Program-made: the position numbers and the translations under genes | Shown: piece after piece, positions 1 through 7,635 of the stretch | Numbering within the stretch: the stretch's first letter is position 1 | Layout of the letters: each line of letters begins with the position of its first letter | Source of the DNA: Ogataea parapolymorpha DL-1 | Lineage: Eukaryota; Ascomycota; Pichiomycetes; Pichiales; Pichiaceae | Length of the DNA stretch: 64,000 nucleotides | Assembly (NCBI RefSeq): GCF_000187245.1 | Contig: NC_027866.1 | Location: forward strand, 124,001-188,000 | Direction of reading: 5' to 3' | Notes under the pieces: generated by a model | The model's database searches: none | What the model saw: only the letters and a program-made list of their open reading frames with translations | Told to the model about the DNA's origin: nothing

Positions 1-1200
1 AACGCCTTCCTTGTCCAGCACCCATCATCTCTTGCCGGCACTCCGGCCGTGGCAGAGGCACAACTGGCTGCTTCGCCGGCTACCACCACCAGAAGAGCCT
101 CGAGATACTCGTTTGACGGCGCCAGAAGATCCACCCTCATTGACTCTCTGAAAGACACCAGCGCAATTTCAGAGTCGCACGAGGGTCCGACCGGTGCCGA
201 CCTTGTTTCCTCGATGCCTCCAAGAGAGCTGTCGCTGCCAAATGCCATAATTTCCTACATCAAGGGCGACAATCCGTTCCTCAGAAACTCTGTTCTGTCG
301 GTTAACCAGGTCTCCAGATACCATTTGCACGCTCTGTTTGCTGTTGCACAGGAGATGAGACTTGCTGTTGAAAGAGAAGGTGTTCTGGACGTGTTGAAGG
401 GCCGCGTCCTGACCACGGCCTTTTTCGAGCCATCCACCAGAACCGCCTCGTCGTTCAACGCTGCTATGCAGAGACTGGGCGGTCGTGTTGTCTCGATTTC
501 CGAACAGGGCTCCTCTGTCAAGAAGGGCGAGACTTTGCAGGACACTATCAGAACCATGGCGTGCTACTCCGACGCTATTGTCCTGAGACATCCTTCTGAG
601 GAAAGTGCAGATATTGCTGCTAAATATTCTCCAGTTCCTATTATTAACGGTGGCAACGGCTCCAGAGAACACCCTACCCAGGCCTTCTTGGACCTGTTCA
701 CCATCAGAGAAGAGCTGGGTACTGTTAACGGAATCACGGTCACATTCATGGGAGACTTGAAGTATGGAAGACCGGTGCACTCTCTGTGCAAGCTACTGCA
801 ACACTACCAGGTGAGAATCCAGCTTGTTTCTCCTCCAGAACTGAGACTTCCGGAGAACATGAGAAAGAAGCTTGCCGACTCAGGAATGCTTGTTGGAGAG
901 TCCACAGAGCTCACCAAGGAAATCATTGCCAAGTCTGACGTGCTGTACTGCACCAGAGTCCAGCAGGAAAGATTTGCCGACAAGGAGCAGTACGAGAGGC
1001 TGAAGGACTCGTATGCTGTTGACAACAGGATCCTTGCACACGCCAAACAGCACATGTGTGTGATGCATCCGCTTCCAAGAGTCAATGAGATCAAGGAGGA
1101 GGTGGACTTTGACCAGAGAGCAGCCTACTTCAGGCAAATGCGTTACGGTTTGTTTGTGAGAATGGCATTGTTGGCCATGGTCATTGGTATTGATTTTTAA
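1..1200 (+). CDS. URA2: URA2, 3' end (aspartate transcarbamoylase domain), partial
   Basis: The frame is open from the window edge to TAA at 1198-1200, so this is the C-terminus of a longer protein. It matches the aspartate transcarbamoylase domain that ends the fungal Ura2 (CAD-like) polypeptide, which makes carbamoyl aspartate in pyrimidine synthesis. Seen: the carbamoyl-phosphate loop FFEPSTRT near 422-445, the HPTQAFLDL motif near 670, and HPLPRVNEI near 1066. The first ~80 codons are Ser/Thr/Ala-rich, like the linker between the dihydroorotase-like and ATCase domains. The upstream CPSase and glutaminase parts lie outside the window. A GTG at 49 is not a real start. Confidence 0.95.
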   Translation, partial: NAFLVQHPSSLAGTPAVAEAQLAASPATTTRRASRYSFDGARRSTLIDSLKDTSAISESHEGPTGADLVSSMPPRELSLPNAIISYIKGDNPFLRNSVLSVNQVSRYHLHALFAVAQEMRLAVEREGVLDVLKGRVLTTAFFEPSTRTASSFNAAMQRLGGRVVSISEQGSSVKKGETLQDTIRTMACYSDAIVLRHPSEESADIAAKYSPVPIINGGNGSREHPTQAFLDLFTIREELGTVNGITVTFMGDLKYGRPVHSLCKLLQHYQVRIQLVSPPELRLPENMRKKLADSGMLVGESTELTKEIIAKSDVLYCTRVQQERFADKEQYERLKDSYAVDNRILAHAKQHMCVMHPLPRVNEIKEEVDFDQRAAYFRQMRYGLFVRMALLAMVIGIDF

Positions 1201-1310
1201 CTAGGATAATAGACAATAGATATTAGATTTAATGTTACGAGAATGATTGAATTGATTGTGTTATGCGTACTGTTGATTTTATTTTTGGTTTTTCCTGATG
1301 CAAAAAAATA

Positions 1311-1382
1311 TGCCTCCTACCGGATTTGAACCGGTGATCTTCGCATTACGAGTGCGACGCCTTACCACTTGGCCAAAGAGGC
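1311..1382 (-). tRNA. tRNA-Thr (anticodon CGU)
   Basis: Read on the minus strand, 72 nt fold as a cloverleaf. The acceptor stem GCCTCTT pairs with AGGAGGC (one G-T pair), followed by discriminator A. The D-arm has GGCCAAGTGGTAAGGC. The anticodon stem TCGCA/TGCGA encloses the loop CTCGTAA, so the anticodon is CGT and decodes ACG (Thr). The T-arm is ACCGG-TTCAAAT-CCGGT. There is no intron and CCA is not encoded. The A-box and B-box promoter sequences are present internally. Confidence 0.95.
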
Positions 1383-1551
1383 ATTATACGCGTAGAATTC
1401 TACACCTTTTGATCATGAAGTAGCGACCCGGTTTTGGTAGCACATGATATAATATAGGTAGTATAATCCAACAAAATAATTCTACATTTAAATTCATCAC
1501 CAGAAGCTTGTTCGCATCTATACACTTAGTTCGCTTGGTTACACTTTCAGT

Positions 1552-2181
1552 CTAGTTAGCCTTTTTCTGCTCATCCCGCTTCGAGTAGATCTTGGCGGTG
1601 AAGGGCTCCTCTATCAGTTCAACAAGCTGGTACATGGCGTAGACAAGACCGGAAATAAACACTCCCGAGGCCTTGCCGTACCACAATGCTGTTCCCAGGA
1701 AACACAGAGTGGATCCGTCGTACATTGGGTTGTCGAGCACGCTGAATGGGAAATCGGTGATTCTCTCGTCTTTGAGGAAGCCAAAGTGGTCTCCGAGGTA
1801 AGTTCCCACAATTCCTAGTTTATACATGGAGGTGGAGACAAAGACAGAGCCGGTTGCAAACAGCAGTGCCCCAATAGCCTTAACAAGCGGCGTGTCCAGC
1901 AACGGAGAGGTCGGCTGGTCCAGAATAGCGTCTCTGTAGATGTGGTCTCTAATCAAACCGAGGGTGAAGACGGTCAAGGAGAACGCATACACGGCAAGCA
2001 ACTTGCTGCCAAAAGCCAGCTTGGACAGCAGTTTTGTGTTGTACTCGAGTCTGGCACCAAAGTTCCAGTACAATGGGTTGAACACCACAAAGAATATCGA
2101 CGTCTGGATCTTCTTGGAGTTGAAGTCGATGTCCTTGGCGAGGTCCCAGTAAATGTCCTTGAATTTGTCGACGTAATCCAT
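1552..2181 (-). CDS. OPI3: Phosphatidyl-N-methylethanolamine N-methyltransferase Opi3
   Basis: A 209-residue multi-membrane-span protein, close to the 206 residues of S. cerevisiae Opi3. The family uses S-adenosylmethionine to carry out the last two methylations from phosphatidyl-monomethylethanolamine to phosphatidylcholine in the ER. Seen: an N-terminal amphipathic part, then hydrophobic spans around residues 24-45, 63-80, 100-125 and 155-185. Conserved-looking features are FGFLKDERIT and DNPMYDGSTLCFLG (substrate/SAM side) and EEPFTAKIYSKRDE near the C-terminus. The start ATG is the complement of 2179-2181. Two CACATG boxes upstream suggest inositol/choline control (see the promoter entries). 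Confidence 0.93.
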   Translation of the reverse strand: MDYVDKFKDIYWDLAKDIDFNSKKIQTSIFFVVFNPLYWNFGARLEYNTKLLSKLAFGSKLLAVYAFSLTVFTLGLIRDHIYRDAILDQPTSPLLDTPLVKAIGALLFATGSVFVSTSMYKLGIVGTYLGDHFGFLKDERITDFPFSVLDNPMYDGSTLCFLGTALWYGKASGVFISGLVYAMYQLVELIEEPFTAKIYSKRDEQKKAN

Positions 2182-2255
2182 GTCTTGTGACTAAATTAAA
2201 CATGTGTAAAGCCTCATTATTTATAAGGCTCGCGCTCCAAAATGTTGAATTCGCA

Positions 2256-2264
2256 ATCACATGC
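2256..2264 (+). promoter_or_regulatory. Candidate inositol/choline response element (proximal)
   Basis: ATCACATGC matches the core of the Ino2/Ino4 ICRE consensus WYTTCAYRTGS at 8 of 11 positions when its flank is included. It lies about 75 nt upstream of the OPI3 start. The element works in either orientation in S. cerevisiae; function here is inferred. Confidence 0.45.
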
Positions 2265-2376
2265 ACATCGCCTTTCGAAAAAGGGAGAACCTTGCAAAAT
2301 ATAAATACCTCTCGTTCCCACCCGTAATTTGCCCTGATTTTGCGGAGCCAACAATGCACCTTTGCCTGCCAGATTC

Positions 2377-2386
2377 TATCACATGC
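2377..2386 (+). promoter_or_regulatory. Candidate inositol/choline response element (distal)
   Basis: TATCACATGC repeats the ATCACATGC core of the proximal box and matches WYTTCAYRTGS at 9 of 11 positions. It lies about 200 nt upstream of OPI3. Two copies of one nonamer in a phospholipid methyltransferase promoter fit Ino2/Ino4-type control. Confidence 0.45.
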
Positions 2387-2484
2387 AAATTCGCGGCCCC
2401 TTTTTTAGCCTAAAAAATTAAGTGTTGGGCCGGGCCACATGCCTCAATTGGTGTACCTTACTTGTATTTACTTACCTATAGTGC

Positions 2485-3690
2485 TCATGCCTCGAGCCGC
2501 TCGGCAGCGAGTCTTCTTTCGATCTCGGCAAGCTCCCGTTCCCGAGCCTCGATCTCCTCCTTCTTCAGCATTAGGTCGCGCTGCACGCGCTCCTCGAACG
2601 CACGCAGCCGCTCTTCCTCGAGTCTGATCTGCTCCTCCTTGTCGTCCAAGGCCGGACTATCAGCGACCTTCGGCGATTGGTACGCACCGTTTCCGTTGGC
2701 CACGCCCGTCATGCTCGTGGCCATCGAAGACACTCTGGCCCTGCTGAGCTCGCTAACGTCGCCGACCTCGCCCTCCTCTCCGAGAGTCTTGGCACGGTAG
2801 TTCTCATACAGCACCTCGTGAGTGTAATCCTTGAAGTCGTTCAGATGTGTGATGAGTAGCGTGTTTTTCAGTGACAGGAAGTCGCTGATCTCGTTGTCGA
2901 AGATATCGATCGTGCCCCACGGATACACCCTTACACGCTTGACCTCGCCCGACGCTGGGTCCTTGTGCGTCGTGTTGGACCCCATCACGGCAAAAGGCAG
3001 CGTCTTACCCAGATACTTATTGAGCTCGATGGTTTCCTCGTCGGCGCCTTCGTCCAGGTTGAAGAAGTCGTCGTTAAAATCAAAGATAGGCAGCTTGTAG
3101 TGCTCAATGTCTTCCATGATGAGTTTCTTGTTCAGTTTCAGCTCAGAGAGCGTCAAAGAGTCTGCCTTGGCAATCACCGGCACTATATTGACCAATTCTC
3201 CAAGCGACTGCATGAAAACGACGTCCTGCTCTTTAAGTCCGTGGCCAGTCGGGGTGATGAAGTACAAACAAACATGGACCCGACAATCCTTGAATCTGGG
3301 GTTTCTTCTAAGCTTCGACTCTTCAATCAGAATCTCGTCGTACTGGTGTTTGACGTAATCGGTAATAACCTGGAATGACACGCTGTTATCCATGCTGGTG
3401 CCAAATCCAGGGGTATCGATCAGGTTCAGACAGATACGGACACCCTCACCGTCTTCTAGCTCGACGGTGCTCTTTCTAAGCTGCATCTCGCGGTCTGGGT
3501 TGACCAATTCCTCTGGAGAGTACATGTGTATTGTCGAGGAGGGCTCGACGATCAGCTGGTCGCACAGCGAGTTGATGAACGTCGAGCGGCCAGAACCACT
3601 TTCGCCGACCACCATAACGGTGAAATTCAGCGACTTCTTGAGCGTCTTTCTTTTACGCAAAGCTGCCGAGTTTCCTAGGACAGTAACCAT
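2485..3690 (-). CDS. CDC11: Septin Cdc11
   Basis: A 401-residue septin, near the 415 residues of S. cerevisiae Cdc11, a subunit of the septin filaments that form the bud-neck ring. Seen: the N-terminal basic stretch ALRKRKTLKK; P-loop GESGSGRST at residues 29-37; switch DTPGFG; the NRNPRFKD-type and GHGLKEQD segments; G4-like AKADSLT; the septin unique element ending in YRAKTL; and a C-terminal Glu/Arg coiled coil from about 345. The P-loop lysine is arginine, as in S. cerevisiae Cdc11, which suggests weak or no GTP hydrolysis. The frame is open 11 codons further upstream to a TTG, but the ATG at 3690 (context AACATGG) matches the family N-terminus. Confidence 0.93.
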   Translation of the reverse strand: MVTVLGNSAALRKRKTLKKSLNFTVMVVGESGSGRSTFINSLCDQLIVEPSSTIHMYSPEELVNPDREMQLRKSTVELEDGEGVRICLNLIDTPGFGTSMDNSVSFQVITDYVKHQYDEILIEESKLRRNPRFKDCRVHVCLYFITPTGHGLKEQDVVFMQSLGELVNIVPVIAKADSLTLSELKLNKKLIMEDIEHYKLPIFDFNDDFFNLDEGADEETIELNKYLGKTLPFAVMGSNTTHKDPASGEVKRVRVYPWGTIDIFDNEISDFLSLKNTLLITHLNDFKDYTHEVLYENYRAKTLGEEGEVGDVSELSRARVSSMATSMTGVANGNGAYQSPKVADSPALDDKEEQIRLEEERLRAFEERVQRDLMLKKEEIEARERELAEIERRLAAERLEA

Positions 3691-3782
3691 GTTGTCAACG
3701 CGTTTAAATAATTCGCGTAGCAATAAAATAAATAAATTACATAAAATACATTTCGGCCTGCACAGCCGTAATCCATAACCAT

Positions 3783-6700
3783 CTATCCAGCTCTTGCCCT
3801 AATTGTCTGCAGCTGTCTGTAACGGCGCTCCCAGTTGAACTGCCAGTCCGAATTCGTCCAGATCTCGCAGAACTGGCCACACAGCGTGCTCACGTTGCGG
3901 ATATAGCTTGGCAAATTGTGCTCGCTAATGAGCTTGAAGTGAGTCGTGCTGAATATCCCCGGGATTCCTGCTTTTCGAAATATTTTCACGCGGTAGCACT
4001 GCTCGGCGCACGGCTCAATCACAATGCTCATGAAATTGAACTGTGACGCGATCTTGTGGAACAGAAACGGTTTGCCCGAGTCGTTCCAGTAGATGTTCAC
4101 AAAGTCGTTGCCAATGTGCCGCTTTTTGCTGCTCACAGCGTCATCGGTGCCGTGAGGCATCATCGTAGTCACGTGGAAACATACGTGGGACACCGGTGAA
4201 TGGTAATGCACCGTGTATTCGCCGTCCTGGTCGTTCTGCGTGTCCAGGCCGCCAACGTAGTAGTCTGTGCAACCACGCAGCCGAATAAGCTTTCCAAGCC
4301 GCGTCAGAAACGCCTCGTACGCCTCTGAGCCGAACTGGTTGCTCAAAATGTCCTTTTCGGTAGTCTGGCCGGGCCCAATGTACACCACGCCGATTTTGTG
4401 CAGGTTCACCACCGGGATCCGGTCCATCACCGCGACAGACCGCCTAGTCTGGTCGTCCATCTCCAAAGGCCTCAGATCGGCGTTTCCAGCTCCCAGAAGC
4501 GCGGAAACCACAAACGACGGCTGCAGAGACGTGTGTGTGTGCCGTGCTGGCAGCCTCACTTCAAAACGGTCGATCGCCGTCGATCGACGCAGCGTGAGCA
4601 GCGATTTGGAAGTGTGTTTGTGGCTCGCCACCGTGAGCAGCGCGTCTCCGTGGAGCCAATGGCGCGTGTCGTAGTCCTTGTGATAGTCTATTTCTGTATC
4701 GACGGCGAAAATCTGTCTTGTGCTATTTTCAGCCGTCACAAACCGGTTGATGGCCTCGTAGTGCACTTTATTTTTCGTGTCTTCCAAACCAAGAGCTACC
4801 AGATTTTTATTGATAAACTCAACGAGCTCGCTTCGCTGGTCCATCGAAAGTTTAAGAAACCAGCCACAGACTGCGCGGTACGACATCGCTGTTAAAAACA
4901 ACAGCAACTGCTGGCTGACCTCGAACGTTTGGGTCGAAGGCAGTCTGTCGAGCGAGGAGTCCAGATAGTCCACGTCGTGCTCTTTTTTGTTTTGGAACGA
5001 GTCCTTGGAGTACTCGATGTACTTGAACGCAATGGCAAAAATGCGTTTATAGTCCTCCGTGGTCAGGTTTGAAATTAGAGCAGGCAGTTCTGAAAGACTG
5101 AATAGCAGGTCCAAGATGGGGGCAGCGGTAGCAGCGGTGGACAATCTGGTCTGCAGGATGCTCAGAATGGGGCCCAGAAACCGTTTGATCGAGGCGGAAA
5201 ACTCGTAGCACGAGACGATGAGAAAATGCAGACACGGAATGCCGGTCTTGTCCCAGGACTTGAGTGCCGAGATCACAGAGCTGATCAATAGGTCTTCCTC
5301 TGTTCTAGAAAAAATCGCTTGGTACGCTGGAATGGCCGACAGTGTCCTGATCAGCGCGACCTGGACGTCTGTTTTCGACACGGCCACCGGCTTGAAAGAC
5401 GACGGGAACCGCAACTGCAACTGATGGCAGAGCGTGCGAATCAGCCGCAAGATCTGGTCGTGAGACGGGAACAGCGACGAGTACGCCAGCTGCGGACACA
5501 GATGGCCAAGCACGAACGAATACACCTCCCAATGGACGAAGGTTTCGAGCGTTAAAACGACCAGTTCGAGCCAGTCACTAAGATCGCATCGTTTGAGACA
5601 CCTATGGCTGCAATTTTCCAGCAGCTCGCGGGGCAGATACGTAAGGGTCTCGGGATACTGCCATTTCCAGCTCTCGTCGCGAATGTGACCGGTGTCGACA
5701 TTCCTTGCCAGGTTATGGCACAATCCGTCCACGTCGCAGACGTCAACGAAGTATATATAGTCGTCTGCGGGCCTGGCGCGGGCCATGAGCCGTGCGATGG
5801 TGAGAAAAGTGTCGTGGTCGGTAGAAATGGTGGAGGAAGCCAGTTCCAAGAGATAATCGAAAATAGCACCGGCTTTGCTGGTGTTGCGGGAGCTCTGGCA
5901 AAGAAATAGCAGCGAATACACGACATGCTGGGTAAACACGGCAGCGGAGGGGAATTTGGAAACGAGTAACTCTAAGAGCTGGTTGTCTATGCGGAGCAGA
6001 ATTTTTGCGAGCGTGTCGGGATAGTTGGCAAGGTTCCAGAAGCCCTCATTGAGGAAGAGATCCAGATAGTGGCTGAGAGGCTCGCGATTTTCGCAGATGT
6101 CCAGTGACTCGAAAAATGCCAGCTCTAGCACTGCAAGCACCTTGTCAGTGGTGCCGAACGTGTTCATGAGCGACTCACAATTCTGCTGCCAGTTTTCTGT
6201 GATGGCTACACACCTAAGCTCAGAGTTGTAGCTGTCCATGACGTAGTCAAGCTGCGACTCCGACAGAAGGTCTCTATTTTTTTCAAATAGTCGAACGATG
6301 TGCTCACGCCATAAGGGATTAGTGGCGGCCTGCAGACGGTCAAAGAGGCGTCCGAAAGTCGACCTGTCCACGGCCTCAGAATCCATAGCCATCAAACAGT
6401 CCCAGAACCGCGCGTCCATAAACTGTCGTTGCGAAAGAAGGCCTAGGTCGAGCAGCGAGAGCACGATAGAGCAAATAGCGTTGGCCACGGCTGGCTGTGT
6501 CTGTGCCGGACAGGAAACAATAGCTGGCAACAGAAGCCCACTAGCTGTCTCTAGCACGTCGGTGACCAACCTACCTACCTTGGATGTGTCTCCGTAGTAA
6601 TCCAAATATGTTTGCACAAACACCAGACAGCCATATGCGGGCCTCTCCTCGGTTCCAATAATTTCAGAGCACTTGACAAACGTGAGCAGAGTATAATTTG

Positions 6701-7481
6701 GGCTGCTCAGAAGCGTCACCAAAATGCCGTCTATCGTGTGGTCTAGCTGGATGTTGCCAAGAAGCTTGGCTCTGCCGAGAATATCGACGATATCGCGAAT
6801 GCTGGAAGGTGGAACACTGCCGAGAGATATGTATGTGTCTATGATCTGGAAGTATGCGGTGAGAGTGTCAATGTTGGCGGCGCGCGTGGCCAAATCCAGG
6901 ACTTTGGAGAGCAATTTCGCAAGGTCTTTGGATTCGAACAGATTGAAATTGAATTTCAGACAATTTGCAAGAAACAAGGTGAACTCTGTCTGTGATTCTT
7001 CTCGTTCGGGCAGGTTATTTAGTGTGCTCCACAAGTACTTGAAAAACGGATATGGCTGATATATTAGCAGGTCATAAATGTCACGGCCCTCGTTTGTGAG
7101 CAACTTGAGACTCTGGACGCTGTAATCGATGTCCGACTCCAGATACTCTAGTATATCCTTGTAATATGCCATTTTAGTCGGTGTTGAACGATCGCTAGCC
7201 TCAATGCAGGCGAGAAACAGATTGAACGTCTCCAGACGGAGTTGGTCCGAATTAGAAAGCTCGAGGTTTTGTTTGGCGAGAAACCACAGCTCCGGGATAG
7301 ACGAGATGCTTACAGTCTTGATGGAGGAGATCAATTGGCGGACGGCAGCGATTTTCGCACTCGTTGACCCCGTCTTGAGCGTTGCAACCAGATCTCTCTG
7401 ATTAATCAGGTCTGTGCCCACAACCGTCGGCTGCACGGCTATGGGCTTTGATCTGAAAGTTTTGGATATCGATTTGAACAT
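3783..7481 (-). CDS. TSC2: Tuberin (TSC2) RapGAP-type GTPase activator
   Basis: A 1,232-residue protein, similar in size to fission yeast Tsc2 (about 1,340). In this family a long alpha-helical N-terminal part binds hamartin, and a C-terminal RapGAP domain turns off Rheb upstream of TORC1. Seen: a helical region over residues 1-950, then the GAP domain at about 1030-1190. The GAP domain has ILSNQFGSEAYEAFL, YYVGGLDTQ, and the signature KRHIGNDFVNIYWNDSG. N1125 in HIGND corresponds to the catalytic asparagine thumb. S. cerevisiae has no tuberin. The frame continues 30 codons upstream to a TTG; the ATG at 7481 is the first Met. Whether Tsc1 and Rheb are also encoded cannot be seen here. Confidence 0.9.
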   Translation of the reverse strand: MFKSISKTFRSKPIAVQPTVVGTDLINQRDLVATLKTGSTSAKIAAVRQLISSIKTVSISSIPELWFLAKQNLELSNSDQLRLETFNLFLACIEASDRSTPTKMAYYKDILEYLESDIDYSVQSLKLLTNEGRDIYDLLIYQPYPFFKYLWSTLNNLPEREESQTEFTLFLANCLKFNFNLFESKDLAKLLSKVLDLATRAANIDTLTAYFQIIDTYISLGSVPPSSIRDIVDILGRAKLLGNIQLDHTIDGILVTLLSSPNYTLLTFVKCSEIIGTEERPAYGCLVFVQTYLDYYGDTSKVGRLVTDVLETASGLLLPAIVSCPAQTQPAVANAICSIVLSLLDLGLLSQRQFMDARFWDCLMAMDSEAVDRSTFGRLFDRLQAATNPLWREHIVRLFEKNRDLLSESQLDYVMDSYNSELRCVAITENWQQNCESLMNTFGTTDKVLAVLELAFFESLDICENREPLSHYLDLFLNEGFWNLANYPDTLAKILLRIDNQLLELLVSKFPSAAVFTQHVVYSLLFLCQSSRNTSKAGAIFDYLLELASSTISTDHDTFLTIARLMARARPADDYIYFVDVCDVDGLCHNLARNVDTGHIRDESWKWQYPETLTYLPRELLENCSHRCLKRCDLSDWLELVVLTLETFVHWEVYSFVLGHLCPQLAYSSLFPSHDQILRLIRTLCHQLQLRFPSSFKPVAVSKTDVQVALIRTLSAIPAYQAIFSRTEEDLLISSVISALKSWDKTGIPCLHFLIVSCYEFSASIKRFLGPILSILQTRLSTAATAAPILDLLFSLSELPALISNLTTEDYKRIFAIAFKYIEYSKDSFQNKKEHDVDYLDSSLDRLPSTQTFEVSQQLLLFLTAMSYRAVCGWFLKLSMDQRSELVEFINKNLVALGLEDTKNKVHYEAINRFVTAENSTRQIFAVDTEIDYHKDYDTRHWLHGDALLTVASHKHTSKSLLTLRRSTAIDRFEVRLPARHTHTSLQPSFVVSALLGAGNADLRPLEMDDQTRRSVAVMDRIPVVNLHKIGVVYIGPGQTTEKDILSNQFGSEAYEAFLTRLGKLIRLRGCTDYYVGGLDTQNDQDGEYTVHYHSPVSHVCFHVTTMMPHGTDDAVSSKKRHIGNDFVNIYWNDSGKPFLFHKIASQFNFMSIVIEPCAEQCYRVKIFRKAGIPGIFSTTHFKLISEHNLPSYIRNVSTLCGQFCEIWTNSDWQFNWERRYRQLQTIRARAG

Positions 7482-7592
7482 GACATGGATTTTTTTTTCT
7501 ATTAATTCCGATTTTTTTATTATTCTGACACATCTTTTTTGATCTGTCAAAACATGTTGTTGTTTTTCCAATCACGACGCAAATGCCAAAGG

Positions 7593-7600
7593 TATATAAA
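7593..7600 (+). promoter_or_regulatory. TATA box between TSC2 and the 583-aa gene
   Basis: TATATAAA lies 36-43 nt before the ATG at 7636, in the 154-nt divergent gap with TSC2. Its proximity to that ATG supports the chosen start over the upstream TTG. Confidence 0.5.
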
Positions 7601-7635
7601 TACAGGCGACGCGCTTGTGCAAGGTAAACAACATA

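Larger units (their letters stand above)
2182..2484. promoter_or_regulatory. OPI3 upstream region / CDC11 3' flank
   Basis: A 303-nt gap between two minus-strand genes, holding the OPI3 promoter and probably the CDC11 terminator. It contains two CACATGC boxes, an additional CATGTG at 2201-2206, and AT-rich stretches near 2216-2224 and 2298-2308. No convincing gene was seen. Confidence 0.6.

Noticed and set aside
3698..3703. ACGCGT (MCB-like) just upstream of CDC11
   Set aside because: It is only 8 nt from the ATG, too close to act as a usual upstream element; probably chance.
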